Shown here one piece after another: positions 10,232-20,975 of a DNA stretch of 64,000 bases (positions are counted from its first letter, which is position 1; each line of letters opens with the position of its first letter). The position numbers and the translations under genes were made by a program. A model generated the notes under the pieces. That model made no database searches and was not told the origin of the DNA. It saw only the letters and a list, made by a program, of their open reading frames with translations. Source of the stretch: Aedes albopictus (Eukaryota; Arthropoda; Insecta; Diptera; Culicidae). The stretch spans positions 252,052,733-252,116,732 of the forward strand of contig NC_085137.1 of assembly GCF_035046485.1 (NCBI RefSeq), in the 5' to 3' direction.

Positions 10232-11111
10232 CCCCCTCTCAATCGGCCAGTCCTAGACCTTGGCACAGCTTCTCCAGATGTACCACATCTACCGGTTTGG
10301 TGAACAATGCCAGTTGATTTTGCATGTTCACGTACTTCACCGCCACTCGTCCATTTGCAATGTCCCAGGAAACTGACATGGAAACCTAGGTCCGGCCTGT
10401 TACACAGCATCACGTACATTATTGTTCCCAGAAGCTCGCGGTCTGGTTTACGGGTTGCTTCACCATCCTGGAAAACGGCCAGATTCTTCTCCGTCGGGGT
10501 CTTGGAAGGGTTCCAATCCGCAATCTGGAAGCGTAACAATAGCTTGTCGGTGTTCGCTTCTTCAGAAAGATTCATGGAATTTGTCGACCGGTCGTACACC
10601 AGCTTCATTCCCAGGAAACGGCTGATTTTTCCACAGTCCCTCATCTTGAATGTCATACCGGGGGCTTCCTTCAGATTCAGGATCGTTTCAAGTTTCCTCC
10701 CAGTGATGAGCAGGTTGTCCACATAGAGGATGATGATGCTTGCTTGCTGCACACCGGCCGCGAGAACCGTCCTGATGGTGGCAAGTCTTGTAACCGGACC
10801 AATTGTCTCCTCGTAGTCGACTCCAGCCTTCTGTAGGAATCCTTTTACCACCCGTCTTGCCTTGAGTTTGACCGCATTGCCGAATGCATCATCCTTCAGT
10901 CGAAACACCCACTTCGATTTCAGAGGCTTCACTCCCTTTGGACACTTCGAAATTCGCCAGACCTTGTTGTCCTCCATGGAATGCAGCTCGTCTCGTACGG
11001 CAGCCATCCACATGGCTCGGTCGGCACGCTTGGTCATCTCATCGTAGAATTCAGGCACATCTGCAGGAATCAATTCGCCAGCAACAGCTCTATAACTGAT
11101 GAAGTAATCGA
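10108..11111 (-). pseudogene. Copia-type reverse transcriptase/RNase H remnant
   Basis: The open frame begins at a TTG at 11073, but it reads open upstream to about 11120, where it should join the gag-pol frame. Residues about 20-108 match the N-terminal part of the RVT_2 family (AMWMAAVRDEL, WVFRLK, KARRVVKGFLQ, YEETIGPVTRLATIRTVLA). The frame then jumps directly to the catalytic strand ILYVDN at residues 115-120, so the palm segment bearing the first catalytic aspartate is deleted. The usual YVDD reads YVDN here. LLGTIMYVMLCNRPDLGF follows, the region leading into RNase H, and the frame then collapses into PPT and LTR sequence. It cannot encode an active polymerase. Confidence 0.85.
10232..10240 (-). 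promoter_or_regulatory. Polypurine tract
   Basis: On the minus strand GAGAGGGGG directly precedes the 3' LTR. This is the expected position and composition of the primer for plus-strand DNA synthesis in an LTR retroelement. Confidence 0.8.
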
Positions 11112-12662
11112 TTAACTTACCGGGGAGTCGCTATGCCTCGACGACAATTCGCTCGGAACTTCGCGTCTTTCTGTGGGCGAAGGGAGCGCATTTCCTGGTT
11201 CTTCAACTGGGTCTTGACCTTCATTGATGGCCTCTGCTTCAGATTCTCGGTTGACTTCGCCGATGACATCAACGGTGGCCGGATGGCCCCTTTCCCCCTC
11301 TTGATCGAGTGGGAAGTGAACAGTCAACGGGACATCGTCATCCTGTCTCATCGAAGCGTACGAAAAACACGACTCATCAAACTTGATCTTGCTTGTCCTT
11401 TCGTCCACACCTTTCAGCATTCCATTACGGGCCATAGTCTCCAATCCGCGTTGGCCGATTTGCCCGTTTCGACGGTGCCATAGGTTTCCGAATGATACCT
11501 CGCAGTGATTCGCCTTTGCTTCCTCCAACGACAGCTCAAGCTCGTACAGTCCGCCCCGGAGGTGTCCGGTGGCCAACAACTTCCCGTTTTTCTTCAAGAC
11601 AGCTACACTTCCGGAGAACAGAACATCAATGCCTGCATCGGCCATCTTCCTCACGGATATTAGGTTCTCTCGTAGTTCCGGAACGTAGAGCACATTCTTC
11701 AAGTTGCACTGTACTCCTTTGTTGCTTACCGCATTGATTTCGCCGATCTGTTCCGCAAGCATGGCTTCTCCATCTTTTGCAACCTTGATCTCCACGCGGC
11801 TGGTCATCTTCTTCAAAACAGCGAAAACAGCCTTCTCGCCAACCAGATGGTCGCTGCATCCGGAATCAAGCTTGAACAGGATCCGTCCAGGCCTCTTCTC
11901 CGCAACGTTTGCATCGGCCATAAAACTGACTGCATCCTTCTTCGCTGAATTTTCTTCCCGATGATGACAATCCTTCTTCATGTGACCACGGCGTCCGCAT
12001 TTATGGCACTTTCCAAGGAATTCTTGCTTCTTCGAATCGCTTGAGAACGCTGCCGACTTGTCTTCAACCGAATCGCCCTGCCGGTCGGATCGCTTCCTTT
12101 CTTCGGCTAGTAGACGTTGCTTGACGAGATCCAAGTTCAAGTCTTCTTCCGCTACGTTCTCCAGGGCCGTCACCAGTGGATCGAACGAGTCTGGCAGTGT
12201 CAGGAAGAGCTGCGATACCAGATCACTTTCCGCTAGCGTCGCTCCCGCCGTCTTCAACTTCCTAACGAGCCCATCGAACTCCAGAAGATGCGTCCGAACG
12301 TCTCCGCCTTCATTCATCCGAAGACGAGCCAACTGCTTCCGAATTATGGTTTGGCTCGCCACGAACTTCTTCGCGTAGGTCGTTTCCAGACTGGTCCACA
12401 TCTCCTTTGTGGTAGCCTTCTCCCGGACGATTTCCAGACACTCGTCCGACAGGCAACTCACCAACAACGCTTTGCAAATCCGGTCCGTTTCTTCGAATTT
12501 CATCCTTTCTGCTCCCGCTGTCGGTACCTCCTTCGTCAGCACTTCCGCGACGCCCTTGGCTTCAAGGAACAGGCGTACGCGGTAACTCCAATTCTGGAAG
12601 TCTGCTCCGCTTCCCTTCAGCAACGGAATGTTGCAGGATAGATCCTTCGCGGTGGTGCCCAT
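11112..12662 (-). pseudogene. Copia-type gag-protease-pre-integrase ORF (516 aa) with integrase core deleted
   Basis: Residues 1-200 are a copia-type gag (LLKGSGADFQNW near the start, then a helical region). A CCHC zinc knuckle has C219, C222, H227 and C232. The aspartic protease motif is LDSGCSDH around 265-272. The GAG-pre-integrase motif LWHRR begins at 394. The frame then passes directly from GMLKGV (about 414-419) to IKFDES (426-431), which normally lies after the integrase, so the integrase core is missing without loss of frame. It ends at a stop at 11112 because of a frameshift near a CCCC run. The ATG start lies within the primer binding site. Codon use is GC-richer than the surroundings. 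Confidence 0.9.
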
Positions 12663-12666
12663 AACC
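12657..12666 (-). promoter_or_regulatory. Primer binding site, tRNA-iMet anticodon-arm type
   Basis: Minus-strand GGTTATGGGC starts immediately after the 5' LTR. It matches the complement of the initiator-Met tRNA anticodon region, which is the primer used by Drosophila copia (an internal tRNA fragment). The ATG in it, the complement of the CAU anticodon, is also the first codon of the gag ORF. Confidence 0.8.
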
Positions 12667-12893
12667 TCTTGAAGGTGTGATCGGGGAACTCCAGGGAGAA
12701 AAACGTACTTGGTGGTTCAACAGTGAACAAAAAAGGAACTATATTTGAAACGTCTATATTACACGGGGTCTAGTTGAGGAATGAGCCGGGCTCTTGACCA
12801 GGCTTGTTATTTTCACTAACATGGGTGTTGCTAGCGGCTCCTAACAACGTGATCCAAGGGGACGGCGACGACCGATTGCCTACTACGCCAACA
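12667..12893 (-). repeat. 5' LTR of the copia-type element
   Basis: It carries the same 227-bp sequence as the other LTR with about 4 differences, flanked outside by GGAAT. An ATATAGAC stretch and an ATATAGTTCC stretch in the second half are possible TATA-like promoter sequences. That assignment is inference. Confidence 0.95.
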
Positions 12894-12936
12894 GGAATCT
12901 CTGGAGGAGATCTTGGAGATCCAGATCACTGGGGTA

Positions 12937-13827
12937 CACATTGAGAATAAATCACCGAATTCTGTGAAATTTCACCGAAATCTCAACAGCAAAATTTTCG
13001 GTGAACTGTTCGGGGATTTTTTGATTCACCGAACAATCTGTGAACATTGAAAATGCTCATCTGTCGAATTCACCGAGCGTTTCGGTGATTTGTTTTACAG
13101 ATTTTCTGTGAATTCATTGTTTATTTTTGTTGGTTTCACAGAACCTTCGGGGATTTTTCAGTTGGATAATTTGCAGTTCACCGAACTTTTCGGTATATTT
13201 TTTCAGTTTTCCTAAACCAAAATTAAAATGAAATTTAATTTGTTTTAGATTTATTAGAAAGTGGTATATTTATTATCTGTAAATAAGTAAAGGGTATTTT
13301 TCACGTGATCGTACATGTGAAGATGCAAGACGGTGACTTGTCCGGGTCCGGGCACTTTCACACGGCAGAAACAATAACTACAAAAAATACACATTATTAA
13401 TGTACAATTAGATCTCACGGAAAATACTAACCTACCTCTCTTTCTGCTGCTGGTAATAGTATAAAATTTGTTATATTTTTGAGTTATTTTCTGTTTTAAA
13501 CTTTAAATTTTCGATAGCTTTTGCCAATTTCACGGAATAATAAATAAAAAAATCATTGTTGACAACCCGCGCTTGGCGTTGGCCGACTACTGCTTTTACA
13601 AAAAATCGGTAAAAATGGCAGCGCGCAAAACATTTTGATGTTCACCGAACCATTACGTAAAAATTTCACAGAATTCGGTAATTTGTTTGCTTTCACCGAA
13701 GTTTCCGTGAAAGTTTGACAGCTGGATAGGAAAACATTGAATTTCACAGAAAGATATGTAAAAGCATATTTTACAGTTGACGTTCGGTGAAATCTTTCAC
13801 AGAATTCTGCGATTCATTCTTAGTGTG
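12937..13827. mobile_element. TA-flanked MITE, 891 bp, with many TTCACCGAA/TTCGGTGAA motifs
   Basis: The ends CACATTGAGAATAAATCACC and, reverse complemented, CACACTAAGAATGAATCGCA begin inverted repeats of about 45 bp containing GAATTCTGTGAAA. TA flanks it at 12935-12936 and 13828-13829. Within the element the 9-mer TTCACCGAA, its complement TTCGGTGAA and the variant TTCACAGAA recur at least ten times. There is no transposase ORF. It lies 38 bp from the copia-type element. Confidence 0.85.
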
Positions 13828-13834
13828 TAATTCT

Positions 13835-14855
13835 TGGGAGTTTCTTAGAATATATTCTGGGAGGAATTCCTGGGGAAATTTCTGAAGGAATCCCTAGAGA
13901 ATTTCTTGGAAAATTTACTGGAAAAAATCCTGAACAAATTGCTGTAAGAATTCCTTGATCAATTCCTGGAGAGATATCTTGGAGGAGTCACTGGAGGATT
14001 TTCTGGAGGAATGTCTGGAGGCAAGCCTAGAAAAATTCCTGTAGAAATCCAAATAGGAAACTCTCCATACATTCTCGGAGGAATCCTTAGAGTAATTCTT
14101 GGAGAAATCGCTTGAGGAATTTCTTCAAGATTCACTGGAGCAATTCCAATAGGAATTCCGCGAAATAGTTTCTTGTGGAAGTCCTGGATTAATTCCTGGG
14201 GGAGTTCTTGAAGAAATTCCAGGAGGAATTTCTTAAGAAATCCCAAAAAGATTTCCTAGGGTAATCCTTGGAGGTTTTTTTGAAATTGATTTGTTCCTAA
14301 AAAAATGAAAGAGTTCCCGAATGAGTCTCTGAAACAAGAATTCTCAGGAATTCTCTGAGGAAATCTGGAGGCAATATCATAGAAAATTCTTAAGGACATC
14401 CTGGGAGAGCTTTTTTCATGAAGTATTTCTGTAGGAATACCTGGAAAAATTCTGAAGCAATCCATGTCTGCAGTAATTTCTGGACGAATTATTGAAGTAA
14501 TCCTTAGATGGGCTCCTGAATTAATTTTTGAACTTGGAGAAATCCGTAAATAAATCTCTAAGGGAATACCTGCATATAAACCTAAAAGGTTCTCTGGTGA
14601 AATTCCTTAAGGAATCCTAAAAACATGAATGGAACAGTCACTCGAGATATGTTAAGCCTAAGTTATAATTCCCAAAAAATAATCTAAAGATATCCCAGGT
14701 AAAATTTCCGGAAGAATGCCTTGTAAAATCTCTAAAGGAATTCTAGATGAATTCTCTGTAGGAATCTACAATGGAATCAGTGAAGGAAGCTATGGGAAAA
14801 TTGCCGAAGGAAATCGTCAATGTATCCTGGTGGCAAGGAAAACAAAACTAGCGGA
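13835..14855 (-). repeat. Minisatellite, GAATTCCTGGAGGAATT orientation
   Basis: Words such as GGAATTCCTGGGGAAATT and GAAGGAATCCCTAGAGAA repeat at irregular 12-15-bp spacing on the plus strand, the orientation opposite to that of the 5-7.6 kb block. Its ORFs are low complexity and are not genes. Confidence 0.85.
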
Positions 14856-15436
14856 TTTCTATTCCGCAGAATCATTACCTGTTCTGTGGCTTAGTTGGTT
14901 GTTAAAGCGTTTGTTGTTGGTTTAGAGAATACGTGGGTTTGAATCCTACCCAGTGAAGAGAATTGTCAGACAAAAGAGGCACAAAACAAGCAACAAAGAA
15001 TGCGCGACGATTACTCTTTATCCCTACTGGCTACAGATAATGACATGATCTCGAAATTTTTGTTACAGACAAAACGGAAGCTGAATTTGTTGCGTTCTTT
15101 TCAACTCGTGAATAATCAATTATTACTAACCCAAAGTCGAAACTGTTTGATGATAGATCTTCAGCATAGTTGCAGTGTTTACTGACTCGAAGTTACCGTT
15201 CGAAAATCACAATGCAAAGCTTAAAAATCTATAAACTCGTGGTGTACGACGTTTATCCTATTATTTTTAAGCTGGGACAAACTTATGTCGCATTGGGTGG
15301 ATTGTCGCAATAAATCCAGACTGCGACATTAGTGCTGCACGATTGACTGATTGATTGATTCACTGATCCTACCAGAACGCGTTTTTTTTGTTTACAAATG
15401 CATCTTTCAATTTGTCAATTATCAATTACAAGTTTT
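14856..15436 (+). mobile_element. tRNA-derived SINE, split by a hAT-like insertion
   Basis: The 5' part (14856-14950) and 3' part (15366-15436) together match the intact copy at 38041-38210. They share ATTACCTGTTCTGTGGCTTA, then AATCCTACC joined to CAGAACGCG, then TTTCAATTTGTCAATTA and a TACAAGTTTTC end. TGGCTTAGTTGG is a pol III A box and GGTTTGAATCC a B box. The insertion falls directly after the B box and would destroy the element. Confidence 0.85.
14951..15365. mobile_element. Non-autonomous hAT-like element, 415 bp, 8-bp TSD
   Basis: The 8-bp direct repeat ATCCTACC lies at 14943-14950 and 15366-15373. The ends are CAGTGAAGAGAATTG and, reverse complemented, CAGTGAATCAATCAATC. Excision with one TSD restores the SINE sequence. 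An 8-bp duplication with CAGTG-type ends fits the hAT superfamily. The ORF inside (15000-15185) shows no transposase similarity that I recognise. Confidence 0.85.
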
Positions 15437-17310
15437 CAGTACCAATGAATCAATAGTAGATTTATTCAAAAACTCATTCGCACAACAGCTGTTTGCATTC
15501 GCAGTTCTTTATCACAGAATATAAATTCACAGAGAAACGCTTAGAACAAATTTTATTGAAAAACATCGTCACGAAAACATAATCGCCCAATGCTAAACGT
15601 ACTGTGTTTGGCCGGGCCGCCATTAGATGTCGGTAGTGAGCAAACGTCAAACAGGAGCAAAAACGATACTAGCGCCACGAGTCGACCTACTACTGAATAA
15701 TTGAGTCAACCGTTAAAAAGGTGATTGATGGGAGGCGATAAGAGTGTGACGTCTGTTTCTCTGTGATAAATTGTTATTATCATTACCATCTCTCTCCAAC
15801 AAATACAATCACCGAAAAGCTACAGGTCTAAGATTTTCACCCTCGCGTTGAGAGCAGTTGACTTCGACTAAACTGATCGGCAACATGATTCACCAGAAAG
15901 AAAACGATATTAAATGAAACGAATTGCTCCAGCGGATTTCATTTTTCGCCTTATTTAACAATTTAATCGTTTTCCCCCACCTGCGTGCCATTACCATCTC
16001 CATACCACCCCTGGGCACTCAGTCAATTGGGGTATGGATGCCTTCGTATAAGCCAAGCCGCTACTGCTGCTAAGGTACCTACTGTGCTGCTGGTTGGTTC
16101 GGTTCAGCGCAACAAATCTCGTGCGCTTCCTGTTCCGGCAACGTGCATTGCTTTATTTCATATCCGATACCTTTCGTTTCGTTTCGCTACGGCTTGTTGT
16201 GCGAGGAACATTTTTCCTATATGTGCTCCACTTCGAAGGACGTAACAAGTGGGTTTCTCAGAACAGGTTGAGATGGCATGGAAAACTCTATGCTGTAACA
16301 ATATTCCTCAAGACCTTCTTATCAATTTTATGAAAATATCTAAAACATTAAATGAATGAAGGTTAACGAATATTATCGGTTTACAAAAATTGATGAACTA
16401 GTCGACATCTTATAGCCTTGAAACATATCCACACTTTCAGCTTTTCTCTCTTTCCATTTTATGGACCTATTTGAATGCTGGAATCCTCCTACCTTTCATA
16501 AAGCCCCTTCCGACACCAACCCCTCCTGGCGCTCCCTCGCTACGCCGTTGAGCCCATCCTCCTCCACCAGGCAACAATGTGCCGAAAACTGTGAAAGTGG
16601 AAAAGCTGAGGGACTCGGATTGCGCCAACTTTAATCGATTTTCTCGGTTTTAATTTGATTTCGGATCCGGTGGGTAAATTGTGCCGAGATAAGACATTTT
16701 GCGATATTTTGCTTCGGTTGGCAACTCAAGCACCCGCGTTGAGTCGAGTCGAGTCGGATTTCGAGAAATGTAGCCGTAATCGATGTGGTTTTGTCGCCGG
16801 CCGATTTCAAGGGGGACAGCAAGCAGGGTGGAATCGAGCGGACCCTTCAAGCGTAATTCGCAACTAGATACGCAATGACTGTCAGAAATATTGTTTCCGA
16901 TTTGGCGAGTTCGCTTTTCCCGATGAGGACGATGATGGGGGAGATTAAAAAGGGATCAATAGAACGGAAATTAATGATTTCGGAGGAATTAGAGACGAAT
17001 CCGCTTGGGTCTAATTAATTTGACAAAGCAACGTTTGTTGTGGTGGAACCGATTGAATTTGTGTGAATCAATAAAATTTCAACAATATAGATGCGATAGA
17101 CATCCAGTTAGATTTTGAATCATTCATAAACTTAAACTACATTGAGAGTAGAGTAGAAGTTCACTGGAACCTCTTTTTATGCAATTAGCTAGAGATGCAT
17201 AATTTGAAAATGTGCATTAATTTGAAGGGTACAAATAAAATGTTGCGCCTACATTAGGTCAGGGCTTTCAAGAGAAAACTTAACTTGCGAGAACAGGTCT
17301 TGCTCCTAGG
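15437..17310. other. Single-copy-looking sequence; no confident gene
   Basis: This is balanced-composition DNA, without the minisatellite words, with scattered ORFs of 60-86 codons that resemble no family I know. CT-rich stretches at about 15960-16020 and 16490-16570 and a GAGTCGAGTCGAGTCG run at 16741 are the only visible local structure. It could be intronic or intergenic host sequence with regulatory elements. Nothing can be assigned. Confidence 0.35.
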
Positions 17311-17314
17311 CATA

Positions 17315-17450
17315 TGAGATGGGGCCAAGCTGGTTTTCAGGAAGATCCCAGGGAGCCCAAAAAAAATTGTGGTTCCAAGGAGTTTAAGAAGCGTTTCAGG
17401 GGGTTGTTTCAGAGGATTTCAGGAGCCGACAGGTTTCATTTGTGTTACAA
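17315..17450. repeat. GC-richer minisatellite (GTTTCAGGGGGTT type), left part
   Basis: Words like CCCAGGGAGCCC, GCGTTTCAGGGGGTTG and TTTCAGAGGATTTCAGGAGC resemble the blocks at 21235-21760 and 23130-23460. The array resumes at 19451-19490 (GGGGGTCCCTGGGAAGTTTC) after the 2-kb element that is inserted in it. Confidence 0.6.
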
Positions 17451-17452
17451 TA

Positions 17453-19448
17453 CCCAAGTAACACAACTAGTTATATAATAGTTTAAAATTCACGTTTCAT
17501 ACTTAGCTGGTAGTATTTTTCTTGTAATATTTACTCAAAATTCGTCACCTATATAATCAAAACAGCGCAAAAAATGGCGGCTTATAAAACATCTTAGAAG
17601 TTGTATAACATGTATTGCAATTCACTTATAATGCTTATAATTACGGTCATGGTACGTTCCAACCAGCTTGCGAAAAATCATTAGTTGCAATCTAGTTATT
17701 CGCCAATGACAGTAACTGGCAAAATACCTAGATACTATAACCGCTACAATTAGTTGCAATTTAGCTATTTGCGAGTGATATATCTCATAGAAAACATATA
17801 CAGTACTTACCACTTGCATGCGGTTGATTTAAGTTATACTAGAGTTATACAATTGGCAAAAAACATTTTTATAACAAGTAAATGTGACATATTAATACGT
17901 GAATTCACTTGAGCGTAAATACCGACAGAAAAAAAAACAAAACAAATTGTGTTAATAATTACATGTATAGCTCTCGAACCTGGAATAGTTCCCAAATGAT
18001 GGAGTCAGATTATGTTAATTACTCGGATAAGAAATTATGAAATTGGTCTTTCTGAGTAATGATAGTCTTGTTTTTCTTGCCGTTCAAGATTTGTGGCGAA
18101 ACTGCTAATAGTACTTCTCAAGTTTCCAAGCGCCAACGCACCGCATTCAGACAAATAAATATTGTTCCCAAAACAACCCTTATAATGCCTATTTTTTGAT
18201 ACTTTTCTCAAAACTACACAATGAAACAATATGGCAGACTCGATAAAAATCTCACAGTGCCGTTCAAAAAAATCAATAACTAATTCAATTTTAACGAATT
18301 TATGATTGCGCTCATGGCTTGTTTCTGATTTGTTTGTTGCATTTTTTTTGTTGCATCATTAAAATTCGAGGGATATATTAATGCCAACTTGTGTATTATT
18401 TCTAAGTTTGTCTTCATTGTTTAAGCCGGTACTGTAATGGGATTTTACACATAAATATCTCTGCAGATGTTACGGTTTAAAGTTAGAATAACTTAGAAAT
18501 TACATTCATTAAACAAACTCATTAGTTCATGTTTAGCAAACATAAAAACTACGGCAAAATAACTATTATATAACTCGTATCTACTTTGCTGAACTTGAAC
18601 TGTCAAAACAATTGTTGTGAATATTGGAGCTGTTTATTTTGTTGATACTGCACTGGACAGATCACGACCGCGTCGGATTATTCTATAGTTTCGGCGAGAT
18701 TATTCAATCGGTAACCGGTATTTAAGGTTTGATATAACCCATGGATGATTTGTAAGCCGTAAATATAGTGAGAGAAAGACGGCATCCCGGCAGAAATCAC
18801 ATTTAACGGGGATAGATTTGGTTATCAACTATTTGACTCCAGCAGTTGTTCAGAGCCCCGAACATTTTTGTTATGGAAGAAGGGGTTACGCCGGAGTTCG
18901 AAATTCCAGTGCTCTGCAACGGTTTATAATGCAAGAAGTGGTTCTACGATTTCAGGGATTTAGCTGGAACAGTCGGCTTAGTTCATACTTTGGATCTCTT
19001 AAGGCAGGTTGATGTGAGTGGACCTACAGATTGATTTCTAGCAACTGTTTTGATTGTGCCAATAGCTCATCGATGTCTGGAATTGGAAGTAGCATGTGAG
19101 AGATTATTCAGCAAACTACATGTGACACGTCTTATTTCGGTTTAAGCCATAACATATTGTAATTAGATAAAGTAATCGTGAAATGTGAGGTTATGTAGGA
19201 CGAGAATGTTAGTTGCTGTCTTGGTCTATTTGTTTAAAGCTCTAAAGTGGTTGTCTTTTTGTTTAATCAACGTATGTTGTACATGGTAAAGCGTATGTGC
19301 GATAAATCGCATATTTTTGCTATTTGTTACTGCTCAACCTTATAAGAGCTTGAAAATAACTAAAGATGTATTCTGATGTGCTTATAATACTTTTATAATA
19401 CATCTCTTGAATATTTGATTTTCCAAGATGTTTTCTGTGTTACTTGGG
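17453..19448. mobile_element. TA-flanked element, 1996 bp, ends CCCAAGTAACACA
   Basis: The 13-bp perfect inverted ends CCCAAGTAACACA and TGTGTTACTTGGG are flanked by TA at 17451-17452 and 19449-19450. The interior contains imperfect direct repeats (AATTAGTTGCAAT and TTAGTTGCAATCTAG, 17680-17770) and many short TATAACT/ATTATAA words. There is no transposase-like ORF. The end sequence is shared with the small hairpin element at 60783-61017, which suggests a common mobilising enzyme. Confidence 0.75.
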
Positions 19449-19489
19449 TAGTAAGGGGGTCCCTGGGAAGTTTCAATGGGATTTAACCC

Positions 19490-20280
19490 GTTAACGCCCA
19501 CGGTGTCTCCCTGAAATCTCTGAAAGCCTTAAAAAATCCTGAAAGAAATTCCGTTCACAATCCCTCATGGGATTCTCAAAGAAATCACAGAAGAAACTCC
19601 GGCTTCTGGAAGCTTGGCAAGACTCCCTGGAAGAATATTTGAAGCAATCTCGATCATAGGAGAAAACAGAGAAGAATCTTTGAAGGTACCACAGCAAAAA
19701 TCCTGGCATGAATACCCGTAAAACTCCCGCAAGATTCCGAGAAGGGATCTTTGAAGGGATTTCAGCAGTAATCCCTGATGGAATGCAGCCTAGATCATTT
19801 GATAATTCAGGATTTTCTAAAGAAATCTCGGGAGGATTTCCCAAAGGACTTCTGGGAGTCAAATCTGGTATCACAAATCACAAAAGAAATCCCGGGAGGA
19901 ATTACTGGAGTAATTTCGAGAGAAATCCCTGAAAAAAAAATCCGAGAAGAATCTTTCAAGAAACATCAGCAGGAGTCCTGGCACGTATACTTGAAAGAAT
20001 TACATTAGGATTCTTTGAATATAATATAATGTAATCTTTGAAAGAGTACCAGGAGGAATCTGTGAAGCCATTCCAGCAGGAATCCTTGAAGGAATGTTGG
20101 CTAGAATTTCTGAAAGAATCCATTTTCTAAATCCAGTTCAGTTCATTTTTTTTCGAAGAGATCTCAGGAGCAATCCCCAGAGCAATTCCGGAAGAAACAT
20201 CTGAAGGAATCCCGGGAGGAATCCTGGGAAGATTCTTGAAAGAAATGTCTGAAAAAATCCCTGAAATTCCTGAAATTGTA
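19490..20280 (-). repeat. Minisatellite, GAAATCCCTGAAAGAATC orientation
   Basis: GAGGAATCCTGGAAGAATTC-like words recur throughout, and both strands carry low-complexity ORFs. A single TTAACCCGTTAACGCCC end at about 19486 resembles a TTAA MITE end but has no partner. Confidence 0.8.
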
Positions 20281-20289
20281 CCATTTTTG

Positions 20290-20830
20290 ATTTCTTCTCA
20301 TCGAGCCCGATCGATAGATACTCATATTGCATGGTATCATAGCTCAAACTACCATTCCGTGGCCGCCATCTTGGATTACGGTTGGCCAGGATTTCAAAAT
20401 GGCTACGGAGACTTACTTTTGAGTTCTACTCATCAAGTCCGATCAATAGATACCCGTATAGCATGGTATCATTGCTCAAACCACCATTCCGTAGCCACCA
20501 TCTTGGATTATGATCCGCCATATTGGATTTGGCTTCAAAGATCGATTTTTGACTTCTACTCCTCAAGCCCGAAACATAGATACCCATATTGCATGTTATC
20601 ATAGTTCAAACTACCATTCCGTGATATCCATCTTGGATTATGGTCCACCATCTTGGTTTTCAAAATGGCGTCGGATATTTTTTGTTGAGTTATATTCATC
20701 AAACCCTATCGATAGATACCCATAATACATAGTATCCGAAGCCGCATTGCAGTTAAATAGCATACATTCTGAAGTTCTGGCAGCCATCTTGGAACTTAAA
20801 CCACCATCTTGAATTCCAATACCCCCATAA
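20290..20830 (+). repeat. Tandem repeat, about 130-bp unit, 4 copies, rich in GCCATCTTGG
   Basis: ATAGATACCCATATTGCAT-like words recur at about 20315, 20446, 20576 and 20711 (spacings 130, 130 and 135). Each is followed by GGTATCAT, CTCAAACTACCATTCCGT and CCATCTTGGATTA. The core CCATCTTGG or its complement CAAAATGGC occurs about nine times. It is open in places on both strands (for example a 122-codon ORF at 20236-20604) purely because of the repeat. Confidence 0.85.
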
Positions 20831-20894
20831 ATACCTTGACAATCTAAGGAATGTGTAGGGCAAATTTCATTGAAATTGCTTGGCACATTCAAGA

Positions 20895-20975
20895 GTTATG
20901 CCAGAACATACATACATATATACGAATATACATACATGCATTTAAACATACAAATGGACAAGCACACAAACACTG
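20895..20975. repeat. ACAT/ATAC-rich microsatellite
   Basis: It consists of imperfect CATACATACATATATACGAA and ACATACATGCATTTAAACAT runs with a CACACAAACAC end. Confidence 0.75.

Larger units (their letters stand above)
10005..12893 (-). mobile_element. Ty1/copia-type LTR retrotransposon, recently inserted but internally deleted
   Basis: Two 227-bp direct LTRs (10005-10231 and 12667-12893) enclose 2435 bp. The perfect 5-bp duplication GGAAT lies at 10000-10004 and 12894-12898. On the minus strand the order is 5' LTR, PBS, gag-protease-start of integrase, RT/RNase H remnant, PPT, 3' LTR, which is the Pseudoviridae-like (copia) order. LTRs differ at about 4 positions, implying a young insertion. 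Even so, the integrase core and part of RT are missing, and a frameshift separates the two ORFs. The element would need proteins supplied in trans. It landed in minisatellite DNA. Confidence 0.95.

Noticed and set aside
10307..12641. Plus-strand ORFs (up to 139 codons) inside the LTR element
   Set aside because: They are antisense shadows of the gag-pol frames, whose domains are on the minus strand.
19480..19500. TTAACCCGTTAACGCCC as a piggyBac-like MITE
   Set aside because: Only one end is present. The same applies to TTAACCC at 264-270.
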